Part shown: positions 56,201 to 64,000 of the stretch, in pieces
Numbering within the stretch: position 1 is the stretch's first letter
How the letters are laid out: each line of letters opens with the position of its first letter
Source of the DNA: Triangularia verruculosa
Lineage: Eukaryota > Ascomycota > Sordariomycetes > Sordariales > Podosporaceae
NCBI GenBank assembly: GCA_033296885.1
Contig: MU863963.1
Coordinates: 1 to 64,000 of the forward strand
Length of the DNA stretch: 64,000 nt
Direction of reading: 5' to 3'
Translations under genes and position numbers: made by a program
The notes under the pieces: generated by a model
Databases searched by the model: none
What the model was told of the DNA's origin: nothing
The model's input: only the letters and a program-made list of their open reading frames with translations

Positions 56201-59200
56201 CGTGTCAGAGGTAGACGAAGAAGTGACGGTCGAAGCGATGAGCTGGGCTTCGAGCTTGACCCACTCCGCCATTATGGCACGCACGCTCTCCCTAGAGTAG
56301 ACCAGGGCGTGGTGGGAGTCGCCTTTTTCCTGGGCGAGGATCGAGTGAAGGTAGTAGGCGTAGGCGACGAGTTGTTTCTTTTGGAGGCGGGTGTAGGTGC
56401 TTCCCGGGGAGGTGGTGTAGGCTGTTCGGGCGGAGGAGAGGTGCTCTTCGGCTTTTTTGAAGTCGCCTATCGTGATGGCGTGTTCCGCGCAGGAGAGGTA
56501 GAAGGCTGCGGTGGTGTCCCCTGATGTTGAGGAGGCTAGCTGTTGCTTGGCTTTGGTGAAGAGCTGTTCGGCTTTGTTGGATTGGCCTAGATTGGTATAT
56601 TGTATCGCGAGGGCGGAATTGTGTTGGAGGAGATCTTCGGTTTTTGAGGCTGGGTTGGTAGCAGCAACTTGGGACATGTCGGTGATCAACTCCAGGACAG
56701 AGGCGAGCATCTCGTCTCTGCCCTTCATCCGGAGAAAGTCGGCGATGGACTGAAGATAGTCAAGCAGTCCAGCAACATCATCCACCTGCTTTTCCAGCTG
56801 TGTCTTGTCTTTGCAAGACTTGACAATCCCTTGCCAGACCTTTACCGACTCCTTCAACACCCTCGCATCCTTATACCCGTCCACCGCCGCCGCCAAACTC
56901 TCGTACCAAGCCTTCATATGCTGCAAATACCCAACCAACCCCCCATCGTCCCCCAAATCCTCCACCTGCGAAGCATCCTTCGCCACCGCAAGGAGTTCCT
57001 CAGCCTTATCAAGTTTCCCCAACGCAGCACAAAGCAAGCTCAACAGCACCCTAAGCCGTCTCACCGGGTACCTCGTCGGAATGTATATCCTCAACAGCTG
57101 ATCCACACACGGATGCTCCAGCGTAACATCAGTATACCTCGCCCCGGCTCTCAAGAGGATATACCTCAACCGATGCTCCAACGCAGCCGCCTGTTCCCCC
57201 TCTGTCAAATCCACCGTCCAATCCATCCAAACCTGCTCCATCTGCGCAATCGCCACCAACGCCCTCGACAACGCCTCCGCCTTCTCCCCCCTCTCCCAGA
57301 CCGCCACCGGACTTTCTTTCTCCAACCCCCTCGCAATCTCCTTCAGCACCCCATCCTCCAACAAACTCCCCCTAATCCCAAACAACGCCCCCATCGCCTC
57401 CTCCCCCCTCCCCAACCTCCTCGCCAGCTCACTCTGCCTCTCCAACTTCAACACCAACTGCGCCTTTTCTTTCTCCTCCTTCCCCCTATACTTCACCGCA
57501 TCCACCGACCTCCTCAACGCCCTCAACGGCGTCGGATCCCCCTGATCCTTGACCGTCTGGCGCAACGCATTATACTGCAAGTAATAAAAATGCGATATCT
57601 TGACATACATCGAACTCCCCCCTTTCTCTGCTGCCCCACCACCCATGTACTCCAACAAGGTCAAACAATCCGTCAACACCCCATCCGTCACCTCCCACCC
57701 CATCCTCCCCTCCTCCAACCTCACCTTAATCACCAAAAACGCGCTCTCCAAATTCTGCTGCAAACTCCCCATCACCGTCCCCCTCCTCTGCTCATACTTC
57801 AAATACTCCTTCGTACTCCCTTTAGGACCAGGCGGTTTCCCCAGCCACCGTAAACAAAACCTCGGCGTCTGCAGCACCAACCCCTCCAACCTCTCCTTTG
57901 TCTCCGCCCTCAAACTCGACACCTCCGCCTTCTTCTCCACCACCAGCACCGAAATAGCCGACTTCCTCGCCGCCACCACATTACCAAGCAGCTCATCCAA
58001 CTCGGCCGAATCCCCCCTCAAAGGCCCCATCATCCCTTTAACCACCTCCTCCACCAGCCCCTCATCATGCAAATACTTTGTCCGATCCTTCAGCTGAACC
58101 CCCAGTAACTGCGCCGCGATGGACACTTGCTTCGCGATTGACTCTGTTGCTGTTGCTGTACCCTCCACTGCTGCCCCAACCATATCCCTCAACATCTGGC
58201 CCCAACCCACAGCTTCCTTCACCAACCCCCCTTCTTTCGCCAGCGTCGCCAGCGTCTGGTATATACTCCCCAACGGCATCTTCGTTCCCGTCTTCGCCTC
58301 GAGGTCCTGCCCTCTCATCATAGCTTGCACCCTCTCCCACGCCGTCGAAACAATTTTGTAACTAGTCTTCGCATCAGAAGGTGTTCGTCTAATGTAGGCG
58401 CCGAGGAATCGTGACAGCGGGATCATCAGATCTTTTTCTGTATCGGGTTTGTGTCTGGTCATCTCCCACCACTGCAGCCTCATCTCCATTGCCAGTGTCT
58501 GGATTTCCAAGGCTGTTCCAGGGGTGATACTCAGTCTCTGTTCTTGCGCCAGGGCGTCGTCTTTGCTTGACGCGCTGGGGCACAATGCCAGCAGGCACTG
58601 CGCGACCGTCTCCATCTGCCTTGCCAGTTTCGTTTTATCTGCCCCCTTTTCCTTCGCCGCTTGCAGCAGGAATGCCACGGGGGAGTACTTCTTGTCTTGA
58701 GCTAGATGTGCGACGACAGCCTCGATCGAAGGTGGCTTCTTGGTAAGTCCCAGCACACGAAGGGCTTGGATCTGCGTCGTAATCGCAAGCAGAAGAGCTG
58801 GACCAGAGAGCTTGACATTGCTAAAGTCAAAAATCTCAGCAAACGCTTCGGCCGTGGTCCTCGGGTCAACCGCCGCGCTCTTCTTCTCATTCCCAGACAG
58901 AGCCTCCAACCGCTTCTTGAGTGTCCGCAACTCGCGAATAGCCTGCTCGTGTAAACCAAGCGTAATAAGCCTGCTAATAAGCGCCGACATCCCCGATTCA
59001 AGCTGCAGCTCCGGCAGCGTGACCTTTCCCGAACTCACAATCTGCCTCAGCGTACCCAGCGCAACGCGAGCGCATTCCACAAGCGCCAGCAAATTCGGCG
59101 AAGAAGCCAACCCCGTCGTTGTCTTGGAAGGCGACCTCGTATGTCTCGGTACAATCGGCGAAGTACTCTGTCGATTCAACGGCCTCGGCTGCAACGGTGA

Positions 59201-59704
59201 AATCGGCGCAGAAGACGTTCGTCGCAGGGTATTCCTCATGGTTGCGGTCTTCACCATAGACGGCGAACCTGGCTCATCTGTCGGTTGTTGTTGCGAAGCC
59301 GCCGCCACAGCAGCAGCCACTGGCTTAGCCGCTTCCGACAGCGCCTTCAACGCGGCATTGATCACTTGTGTGGCTAACGTCGCCTTGTCGCGGGTTGACA
59401 ACCCCCCAGCAGCAGCAGCATCCTGCGCTGATGGTGGTGGAGGGACACCCTTCGCGCCGCCACGTCGGGATGGTGCTCGGGATACATTCGAACTGGCTGT
59501 ATTAGCCCGCGATCTCGCAGTCGTCGCTTGCCTCGAGGCAGCTCGTGATGGTGGCTCGTCGGTTGTTGCTGGGTGGGTATCGTCTTTTGGTAGGAGTAAA
59601 CTCTTCAGCAGAGCCGAGGTCGCAGGCGTGCATGTCGCGACCGAGGAGACGGCGCTGCGGACCGTTGTCGCCGTTTGGGCCGTGGTGTTGTTGTTCGTAT
59701 CCAT
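53258..59704 (-). CDS. esp1: separase (ESP1/Cut1/BimB), peptidase family C50
   Basis: Cysteine protease that cleaves cohesin at anaphase onset after securin is destroyed. One uninterrupted frame of 2148 residues, in the size range of fungal separases, with no introns although most neighbours have them. The N-terminus is Ser/Thr/Ala-rich and disordered. A long helical, TPR-like region (about 200-1600) contains repeated Leu/Ala helices. The C-terminal caspase-like domain has the catalytic pair His2004 in YFGHGSGAQYIRG and Cys2031 in LMGCSSAALTEAGEFEPSG, followed by PAVVGTLWDVTDRDIDRF. LLDKALHVFPWESLPC upstream is also a C50 hallmark. Both strands carry long shadow frames because blocks of C-ending and G-ending codons alternate along the gene. 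Divergent from the next gene. Confidence 0.95.
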   Translation of the reverse strand: MDTNNNTTAQTATTVRSAVSSVATCTPATSALLKSLLLPKDDTHPATTDEPPSRAASRQATTARSRANTASSNVSRAPSRRGGAKGVPPPPSAQDAAAAGGLSTRDKATLATQVINAALKALSEAAKPVAAAVAAASQQQPTDEPGSPSMVKTATMRNTLRRTSSAPISPLQPRPLNRQSTSPIVPRHTRSPSKTTTGLASSPNLLALVECARVALGTLRQIVSSGKVTLPELQLESGMSALISRLITLGLHEQAIRELRTLKKRLEALSGNEKKSAAVDPRTTAEAFAEIFDFSNVKLSGPALLLAITTQIQALRVLGLTKKPPSIEAVVAHLAQDKKYSPVAFLLQAAKEKGADKTKLARQMETVAQCLLALCPSASSKDDALAQEQRLSITPGTALEIQTLAMEMRLQWWEMTRHKPDTEKDLMIPLSRFLGAYIRRTPSDAKTSYKIVSTAWERVQAMMRGQDLEAKTGTKMPLGSIYQTLATLAKEGGLVKEAVGWGQMLRDMVGAAVEGTATATESIAKQVSIAAQLLGVQLKDRTKYLHDEGLVEEVVKGMMGPLRGDSAELDELLGNVVAARKSAISVLVVEKKAEVSSLRAETKERLEGLVLQTPRFCLRWLGKPPGPKGSTKEYLKYEQRRGTVMGSLQQNLESAFLVIKVRLEEGRMGWEVTDGVLTDCLTLLEYMGGGAAEKGGSSMYVKISHFYYLQYNALRQTVKDQGDPTPLRALRRSVDAVKYRGKEEKEKAQLVLKLERQSELARRLGRGEEAMGALFGIRGSLLEDGVLKEIARGLEKESPVAVWERGEKAEALSRALVAIAQMEQVWMDWTVDLTEGEQAAALEHRLRYILLRAGARYTDVTLEHPCVDQLLRIYIPTRYPVRRLRVLLSLLCAALGKLDKAEELLAVAKDASQVEDLGDDGGLVGYLQHMKAWYESLAAAVDGYKDARVLKESVKVWQGIVKSCKDKTQLEKQVDDVAGLLDYLQSIADFLRMKGRDEMLASVLELITDMSQVAATNPASKTEDLLQHNSALAIQYTNLGQSNKAEQLFTKAKQQLASSTSGDTTAAFYLSCAEHAITIGDFKKAEEHLSSARTAYTTSPGSTYTRLQKKQLVAYAYYLHSILAQEKGDSHHALVYSRESVRAIMAEWVKLEAQLIASTVTSSSTSDTSINVSTADITTLATSTTPPAGPAFWRMFYGLFRNVLRLSSVYAHLGLFQETMYYAEQAAKMAGQVNSEFYNSLVQGWIGELNWKAGGVEKAQEMLGQATGLFTEAVGGEQQGGWYGAGVLAVRLSEICVGVGNLKGGEWLLERAEGIVNSLMPATTKGIEEKMEKLKIEDAKPVRGGGGRKVVASGVKKPVRKTGAAGARAAATKARPAPVKVVPTTPEPVAVVVEDAQLAKLRASILVQKAVLMLKQKEWAGAQSMLSEAATATSVKSSDLLPTRQLAMASCLLGMSMEQMAQDPVFSVIQDSTISFPALLGMEKVAGLQSSPMKAAPSPKKGVRTACKGEATKDLSQGVYVDNLREAHDHLLEAHSIASKSGDSALIHKISGMLQHVGLFLTATSSSKTKATIHSAQTSYSVELARNLIWRRERKAVIQEKHAPRHDGTEWPPALQSVTSRRSSLGFTLDLHKVQRDYIDIVPKNWNVISIALSEGNQDLCITKLQAGQNPFVIRLPLERATSRDADSDVFNFQQGRSELLDIIKQINATCHSAKDMNAKGAKTEWWNAREALDSRLKELLENIEQIWLGGFRGIFSQHSRRADLLAKFQKSFLAMMDKHLPSRRQVRGKKNKAATAHKVQLDLNILELFIGLGDATEPGTDFDDELTDLLYFVVDILQFHGERNAYDEIDFDSMVVETFDALVGYHHAAAEGGSGVGMDTGMHTVLLLDKALHVFPWESLPCMQGLAISRMPSLACLRRLILEQRQCSGEKEVEGHHIDFSLSGTKGAYILNPSSDLANTQATFGPPLAAHLKEFESIISRPPTEPEFEGFLSDKDLLLYFGHGSGAQYIRGRTIRRLDRCKAAVLLMGCSSAALTEAGEFEPSGPAWNYMLSGSPAVVGTLWDVTDRDIDRFAGRMLETWGVLPKGAVENDGKGRSTGKARRSDEAKKRSLVEAVAEAREGGCRFRYVTAAGVVVYGVPVYAWRGE

Positions 59705-60177
59705 TATGGTGAAATGTAAAAAACAAAACGAGACTGATTCCTAATCATAACATTTTTTTTTGTTGGGTTATGAACGGCGTGATGATTTCGTTTCCACTAG
59801 AACATTTGCCCCCCTTAAACAACGACCAGAAAAGGATGGGGAGAAGAGAGTCGCAAGTTGACGTCGATAAGAAGAAGGTGCACCAACAAGGATGTCGATG
59901 TGGACGCCGTGGATTGGATTGGTCCCGTCGCCAAGAATCGGTTATTGACTCCACGGAGAAAAGTCGGAGCTGTTGTCTAGGCAACAACCAACAACCCCTT
60001 CTTCCCCACTATTTGCCTGCCGGGAGAGAGAAAAAAGTTCAGATGGTGTTTCTGCAGCAGGGGTCCAACCAGCCGCGGATCCATCTCTGACATTGAAGAT
60101 TTCAACCACCACAACCTCTCCCCGACCACACCAACCGTTTTCCTCTCCCTTTCCTCGACCTCAACCCCCAATCCAAA
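59705..60177. promoter_or_regulatory. divergent promoter between separase and the DUF5321-type gene
   Basis: 473 bases between two divergent ATGs. A T9 run lies at 59753-59761, just upstream of separase. The right half is C/T-rich leader (CTCTCCCTTTCCTCGACC) ending CAAAATG. No specific operator recognised. Confidence 0.5.
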
Positions 60178-60842
60178 ATGAACCGCCTCACCCCCCGCCT
60201 CGCCCTCCTCCCCTTAACCACCCCTATCCTCCTCACTCCCCGCCCCCTCCCCCTCACCACCACCACCACCCGCGCATCAAGCACCGTAGCCGAAACCTCC
60301 TTCTGGAAATCCCTAATCCCCAAACCCCTCCGGAAAGACACCTCCCACCCCAACCTCAAACGACCCCTCCCCCCAAGGAAACCCTGGAACCCCGCCACCT
60401 TCTTCATCTGCATCTTCCTCTTCATCGGCTCCATGTCCATCCAAATGATCGCCCTCCGCAAAGACCACGACGCCTTCACCCGCCAATCCGACGCCCGCAT
60501 CGGCCTCCTCCGCGAGGTAATCGAGAAACTCCAAAACGGCGAACAAGTCGACGTGGAAAAAGTGTTGGGCACAAATGATCCAGAGAGAGAGAAAGAGTGG
60601 GATGAAGGTTTGTCATTTTTTTTTATATCCACAAACAAACAAACAAACCTTCCTTACAGTGACAGGTGAAATACCTATTAACACAATTCACAGTCCTCAA
60701 AGAAATCGAGCGCGAAGAGGCCACGAGAAAGAAGCAAGCAGATGCTGCCGCTGCCACTCAAATAAAAGCCGACGCAGAGGCTGCCAAGAAGCAATCACGC
60801 CCAGCTCCCAAATCGGCTCTGTCAAGCCAGGGCTTCTTTTAA
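60178..60842 (+). CDS. small mitochondrial membrane protein (DUF5321 type)
   Basis: 192 residues from exons 60178-60607 and 60694-60842 (86-base intron, donor GTTTGT). The first ~45 residues are Arg/Thr/Pro-rich without acids, a mitochondrial presequence. WNPATFFICIFLFIGSMSIQ is a single membrane helix. MIALRKDHDAF, LREVIEKLQNGEQVDVEKVLG and the Lys/Glu coiled-coil DEVLKEIEREEATRKKQ follow the fungal DUF5321 pattern as I recall it. The Ala/Lys tail ends SSQGFF. Function unknown; likely an inner-membrane protein with a coiled-coil. The stop is only 59 bases from the convergent sirtuin stop. Confidence 0.75.
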
Positions 60843-60901
60843 CAGTTACAAAGACACTTATTTTTTTGGATGCCCCCAAGGTGTATATCTCTACAGCATA
60901 T

Positions 60902-62116
60902 CTATGACAAAAAGTCCTTAAAGACTTCGGCTGGATTGGTTCGCTCAAAGGCTACTGCTGCCTGACGGTCGTCATGATGGCTGTGGCTCCGACCTCCAGA
61001 TTTGCGCATTTCATGAACAAGAGCCGGCAGCAAACTCTCGGTGGATATCTCGGTTCTCACCCCCTGGTTTCCCGGCTGCGTTGGATCCAGATCGGAAAAA
61101 AAGGCCTCCTCGCCTCTGACACCGCCCATGTTGATCACGGCGATGGGCATCCCTCTATCTTTGGCGCGCTTTGCTAGCCGCCAGGCCGAGTATGTTGCGA
61201 GAGAGGTGCCCAGCACAAGCAACCTACCGGCGCTGTCGATGGCCTTGTCAGCTGCATGCTTGACGTCAGGAGAGATGCTGTCGCCGAACATGATGACTGC
61301 CGGTTTCAAAATACCGGCATTGCTGCTGGACTCCAACGCGCCATCCTTGTCGACCTCGACCACCCCCTTGGTGCCATCGGCCAATGGTGGTGGGTTGGAC
61401 AGACATGTTGGACAGGCTGGATAGCGGAATGTGGTGTACGGTGCGCCAGGAACCTCGACGTCGCCATCGGCATTCATCTTAATGCCTCGGTTCCTTTTCT
61501 CGTTGGGATCTTCGGTGTCGAGTGCGCCAGAGGAGATGGCCTCTTTGAGGAAGTCTTTCCAGACGGGATTTAGCCTTGCCAGGTCGGTCTGAAAGACATC
61601 TCTCGGGTACTCGTTCCGACAGGTTATGCAGACGGCAGATCGGAGATAGCCGTGCAATTCGACTGTGGGGATTTCTGGGTGCGCTCGAGGATGGAAGGAG
61701 TCCACATTCTGGGTGATGATGTTCTTCACGACACCGAGTTTCCCAAGGTCTCGTAGGGCGTAATGGCCAGAGTTGGGATTGGCCATGCTCATGGTTGTCC
61801 AGCCGAGGAAACTTCTCGCCCAGTACCGCTTTCTAGTCTCATGGCTGGAAACAAACTCGTGGTGGTAGATGGGGCGGTGAGTCTTGTTGACGCGATAGGT
61901 GCCCTTGACTCCTCGGTAATCGGCGAGTCCGCTTGCTACGGATAGACCCGCGCCGGTGAGGACGACTGTGGATGGTGGCAGGCCTGATGGTGGGGGGTTG
62001 TAGAAGAACTCTTGGAGAGCGGTGATGGCACCTGAGAGGGTGGCTGCTGCTGGTGGGATGATGTTAGGTGGCGGTAGAAGATCTCGATAGGGGATCCGCA
62101 TAAATGATGTTGGCAT
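60902..62116 (-). CDS. sirtuin, class II (SIRT4-like) NAD-dependent protein deacylase
   Basis: 404 residues, single exon. The NAD-binding Rossmann elements are GAGLSVASGLADYRG and TQNVDSFH; the general base is in VELHGYLR. The zinc site has CITC and CPTC, with a ~70-residue acidic insert between the two Cys pairs. KPAVIMFGDSI and LLVLGTSLATYSAWRL complete the core. The block RPIYHHEFV...RKRYWARSFLGW is that of SIRT4-group sirtuins, usually mitochondrial. The sequence has FHPRAH where most members have LHxxAG. The start is the first ATG in ACAATGCC (62116); the longer upstream frame begins with a non-ATG codon. Substrate and exact acyl preference cannot be read from sequence. Confidence 0.9.
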   Translation of the reverse strand: MPTSFMRIPYRDLLPPPNIIPPAAATLSGAITALQEFFYNPPPSGLPPSTVVLTGAGLSVASGLADYRGVKGTYRVNKTHRPIYHHEFVSSHETRKRYWARSFLGWTTMSMANPNSGHYALRDLGKLGVVKNIITQNVDSFHPRAHPEIPTVELHGYLRSAVCITCRNEYPRDVFQTDLARLNPVWKDFLKEAISSGALDTEDPNEKRNRGIKMNADGDVEVPGAPYTTFRYPACPTCLSNPPPLADGTKGVVEVDKDGALESSSNAGILKPAVIMFGDSISPDVKHAADKAIDSAGRLLVLGTSLATYSAWRLAKRAKDRGMPIAVINMGGVRGEEAFFSDLDPTQPGNQGVRTEISTESLLPALVHEMRKSGGRSHSHHDDRQAAVAFERTNPAEVFKDFLS

Positions 62117-62648
62117 TGTAAGATAAAGAGATAGAGGTAGAAAAATGACCAAGATATTTCCAGGTAAATCTCAGCCAAGGCCAGACCCAGATGGGAGATT
62201 TGTGTGTGATATCGAGATCTTCTCAGAGGCCTGAAAAAAGACGTCATGACACATGCTAGAAAGACGCGGCTGAAGGAACGGCACTTCCCATCTTCCCCCC
62301 CTCCCCCAGGATCGGTGCGGGGCAGCTTGAGCTTAGCGTTCTTCGCTTAGCTTGCTTGGCCGCTGTAGCTCTCCATGTTCAACCCCTGTTTGGCAGGAAC
62401 GCGTCCATCTTCAGGGCCCTCTGTAGCTTCCAGTGGTTGGTGAGTGAGGTGGTGCGATGTCGGTCGTTTTTTTTCGAGCACCTCATTCAGTTGAGCCCAC
62501 CATCACCAAAAATATTCTTCCCAGACCCGTCCGTCCCTAGTTTGAGATACCCAATTTCTCTTCTTGATACCATTCTTGTGTGTATTTTTTTTGGGCGTTT
62601 TTCCGGTCGATAGGGACATTTTGTTTTTCTCTTCTCTCTTTTTTCCCG

Positions 62649-62679
<31 letters not shown>

Positions 62680-62825
62680 CGAGTTGCTGCGATACAACTT
62701 TATCGACCGACCCTGCCCCTGCCGAGGAAGCCGTTTCTTTACGACTACAACTTGCGATTGCCCGCGATTTCAAAGGCGGTCGCCGACGAGAATTTAACCC
62801 CAAGTCACTCGTTAATCGATATTAA
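62117..62825. promoter_or_regulatory. divergent region between sirtuin and CDF transporter genes
   Basis: 709 bases between two divergent start codons. A (TCTCAC)n-like repeat with CTCTCACTTTCACTCTCACT lies at about 62650-62680, and T-rich runs near 62466-62476 and 62583-62595. No specific regulatory site recognised. Confidence 0.5.
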
Positions 62826-64000
62826 ATGCTCGGTTGCAGATTCACCGGGGTGAGCATCCGTGCGACCTCTCCGGTCGCAGCAACGGTGGCAGCTCCGTCG
62901 GCACAGCTCCGTCTAACGAGACGGGTACGGAGCCATCATCCTCCATTGCAATTTAGCCCCTATTACTCCTCCCCAGGGACACATCACCCACTTCTGTTAC
63001 AGCAACGCGTCTACACTGCCCTCTCCCCCTCCAGGGCCTTTTCCGACCGCATGCACCGCTCTTTACACCGTCCCTCTACCATTCTCACAGACACTCACTC
63101 TTCTTCTTCTCCCTCACTGCTGCTGCAGTCAACCGGAACAAGACCAACAACGTCATCACCTCCACAACAACCCCTGAAAATGGGTCAACACCGCTCACAT
63201 GCCGGCCACGGCCACGGCCACCATCACCACCACCACGATACAACCTACCTCACCTCCCAGAACAAAGCCGACGCCGGCGTCCGCATCACCAGAATCGGCC
63301 TTTACTCCAACCTCGGCATGGCCATCGCCAAAGGCGCGGGGGGTTACTTGTTCAACTCCCAGGCCATGATCGCCGACGCCTGGCACTCCCTCACCGATTT
63401 AGCCTCTGACGTCCTCACCCTCGCGACCGTCTCCACCTCTTTGCGTCCACCGACGGATAACTTCCCTCTTGGGTTCGGCAAGGTCGAGTCGCTCGGCTCG
63501 CTGGGGGTATCCAGCATGTTGCTCTTTGGGGGCATATTCATGTGCATGAGCAGCTGCGAGACCCTCTGGGCGCATTTCTTCCTCGACCCTGCCGCGGCAG
63601 CCGATATGCTATCTCACGGCCACCACCATCACGGGCACAGTCACGGACATGGGGGAGCGCCTAGTCTACACGCTGCTTGGCTTGCGGCTGGTACAGTGGC
63701 TGTTAAGGAGTGGCTATACCATGCCAGTACGTTTTCCTTTCTCCCCTTTATTTCCTCACACCAACTAACATTATATTTGTGCACAGCAATGAAAGTGGCT
63801 CGCGAGCGAAAGTCCTCTGTTCTTGCCTCAAACGCAGTTCACCACCGGGTGGATTCCCTCACTGGTGTCGTAACCCTCTTCGCCATTCTCGGCGCCAATT
63901 TCCTGTCTAACGCCGCCTGGCTCGATCCCGTCGGCGGTCTTTTGATTTCTTTGTTGGTGATCAAAGCGGGCTTCACCAACACGCTCTCGGCGCTGTACGA
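62826..64000 (+). CDS. cation diffusion facilitator, mitochondrial MMT type (partial, runs off window)
   Basis: Metal-ion/proton antiporter of the CDF family. Exon 1 is 62826-63726; exon 2 starts at 63787 and continues past the window end. The first ~110 residues (MLGCRFTGVSIRAT start, many Arg/Ser/Thr, few acids) form a mitochondrial presequence. Then come a His-rich stretch (HAGHGHGHHHHHHD), NLGMAIAKGAGGYLF, the site-A motif MIADAWHSLTDLASD, and PLGFGKVESLGSLG. A second His-rich loop (HGHHHHGHSHGHGG) and the second metal site NAVHHRVDSLTG follow. The order fits yeast Mmt1/Mmt2 (mitochondrial iron export). The 60-base intron contains no stop and is a multiple of three, so its retention would keep the frame. 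An alternative start is MGQHRSH at about 63180. Confidence 0.88.
   Translation, partial: MLGCRFTGVSIRATSPVAATVAAPSAQLRLTRRVRSHHPPLQFSPYYSSPGTHHPLLLQQRVYTALSPSRAFSDRMHRSLHRPSTILTDTHSSSSPSLLLQSTGTRPTTSSPPQQPLKMGQHRSHAGHGHGHHHHHHDTTYLTSQNKADAGVRITRIGLYSNLGMAIAKGAGGYLFNSQAMIADAWHSLTDLASDVLTLATVSTSLRPPTDNFPLGFGKVESLGSLGVSSMLLFGGIFMCMSSCETLWAHFFLDPAAAADMLSHGHHHHGHSHGHGGAPSLHAAWLAAGTVAVKEWLYHASTFSFLPFISSHQLTLYLCTAMKVARERKSSVLASNAVHHRVDSLTGVVTLFAILGANFLSNAAWLDPVGGLLISLLVIKAGFTNTLSALY

Noticed and set aside
56669..57853. 394-codon plus-strand frame
   Set aside because: Antisense to separase, Pro/Arg/His/Leu-rich, produced by G-ending separase codons. No domain-like sequence.

Overview
The window is nuclear DNA of a filamentous ascomycete, most likely a sordariomycete close to Podospora, Chaetomium or Neurospora. 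The evidence is short GT-AG introns (mostly 49-86 bases) with CTAAC or CTGAC branch sites, CACC-ATG or CAAA-ATG start contexts, GC-rich codon use, fungal-only families (Zn2Cys6 regulator, DUF5321-type mitochondrial protein, SesB-NACHT-ankyrin receptor), and protein matches closest to what I remember of Neurospora. Nothing looks prokaryotic. I found no tRNA, rRNA or CRISPR array and no intact transposon. Coordinates of multi-exon genes are outer limits; exon joins were read by hand and are given in each entry.

Layout. 1-9133 holds core genes: a cell-wall-integrity MAP kinase kinase (-), the helicase DBP8 (+), and a divergent pair, thymine-7-hydroxylase (-) and iso-orotate (uracil-5-carboxylate) decarboxylase (+). 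These two carry out successive parts of thymine salvage and share a 548-base promoter with five GATA-factor sites. 9134-14356 is an AT-richer accessory stretch with copies of a dispersed repeat, a small unknown gene, and a one-domain relative of the helicase RRP3. 14357-17690 is a large Zn2Cys6 regulator with 5.4 kb of gene-free upstream DNA. 23125-34216 holds KRI1, a Rab5 GTPase, a C4C4-RING protein with an Arg-Asp-rich tail, and a membrane-anchored septin-like GTPase.

35548-40150 is a 1459-residue NOD-like receptor (lipase-like SesB domain, NACHT, ankyrin repeats). It is bracketed by two same-orientation copies of the dispersed repeat also found in the 9-14 kb island. 40828-43118 holds a CWC23/DNAJC17-type spliceosomal J-protein and IBA57. 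Two gene-poor stretches (43.1-48.0 and 48.9-53.3 kb) surround an ECM13-like protein. 53258-64000 holds intron-less separase, a mitochondrial DUF5321-type protein, a SIRT4-like sirtuin, and the start of a mitochondrial-type cation diffusion facilitator cut by the window end.

The main leads are: (1) a repeat family made of ordered units of about 21 bases, each carrying AAGATA or a variant, which brackets the immune-type receptor and marks the other accessory island; (2) the divergent thymine-salvage pair with its GATA cluster; (3) a free-standing helicase RecA2 domain with decayed motifs V and VI in an intact spliced frame; (4) a repeated switch within genes from C-ending codons at the 5' end to G-ending codons at the 3' end.
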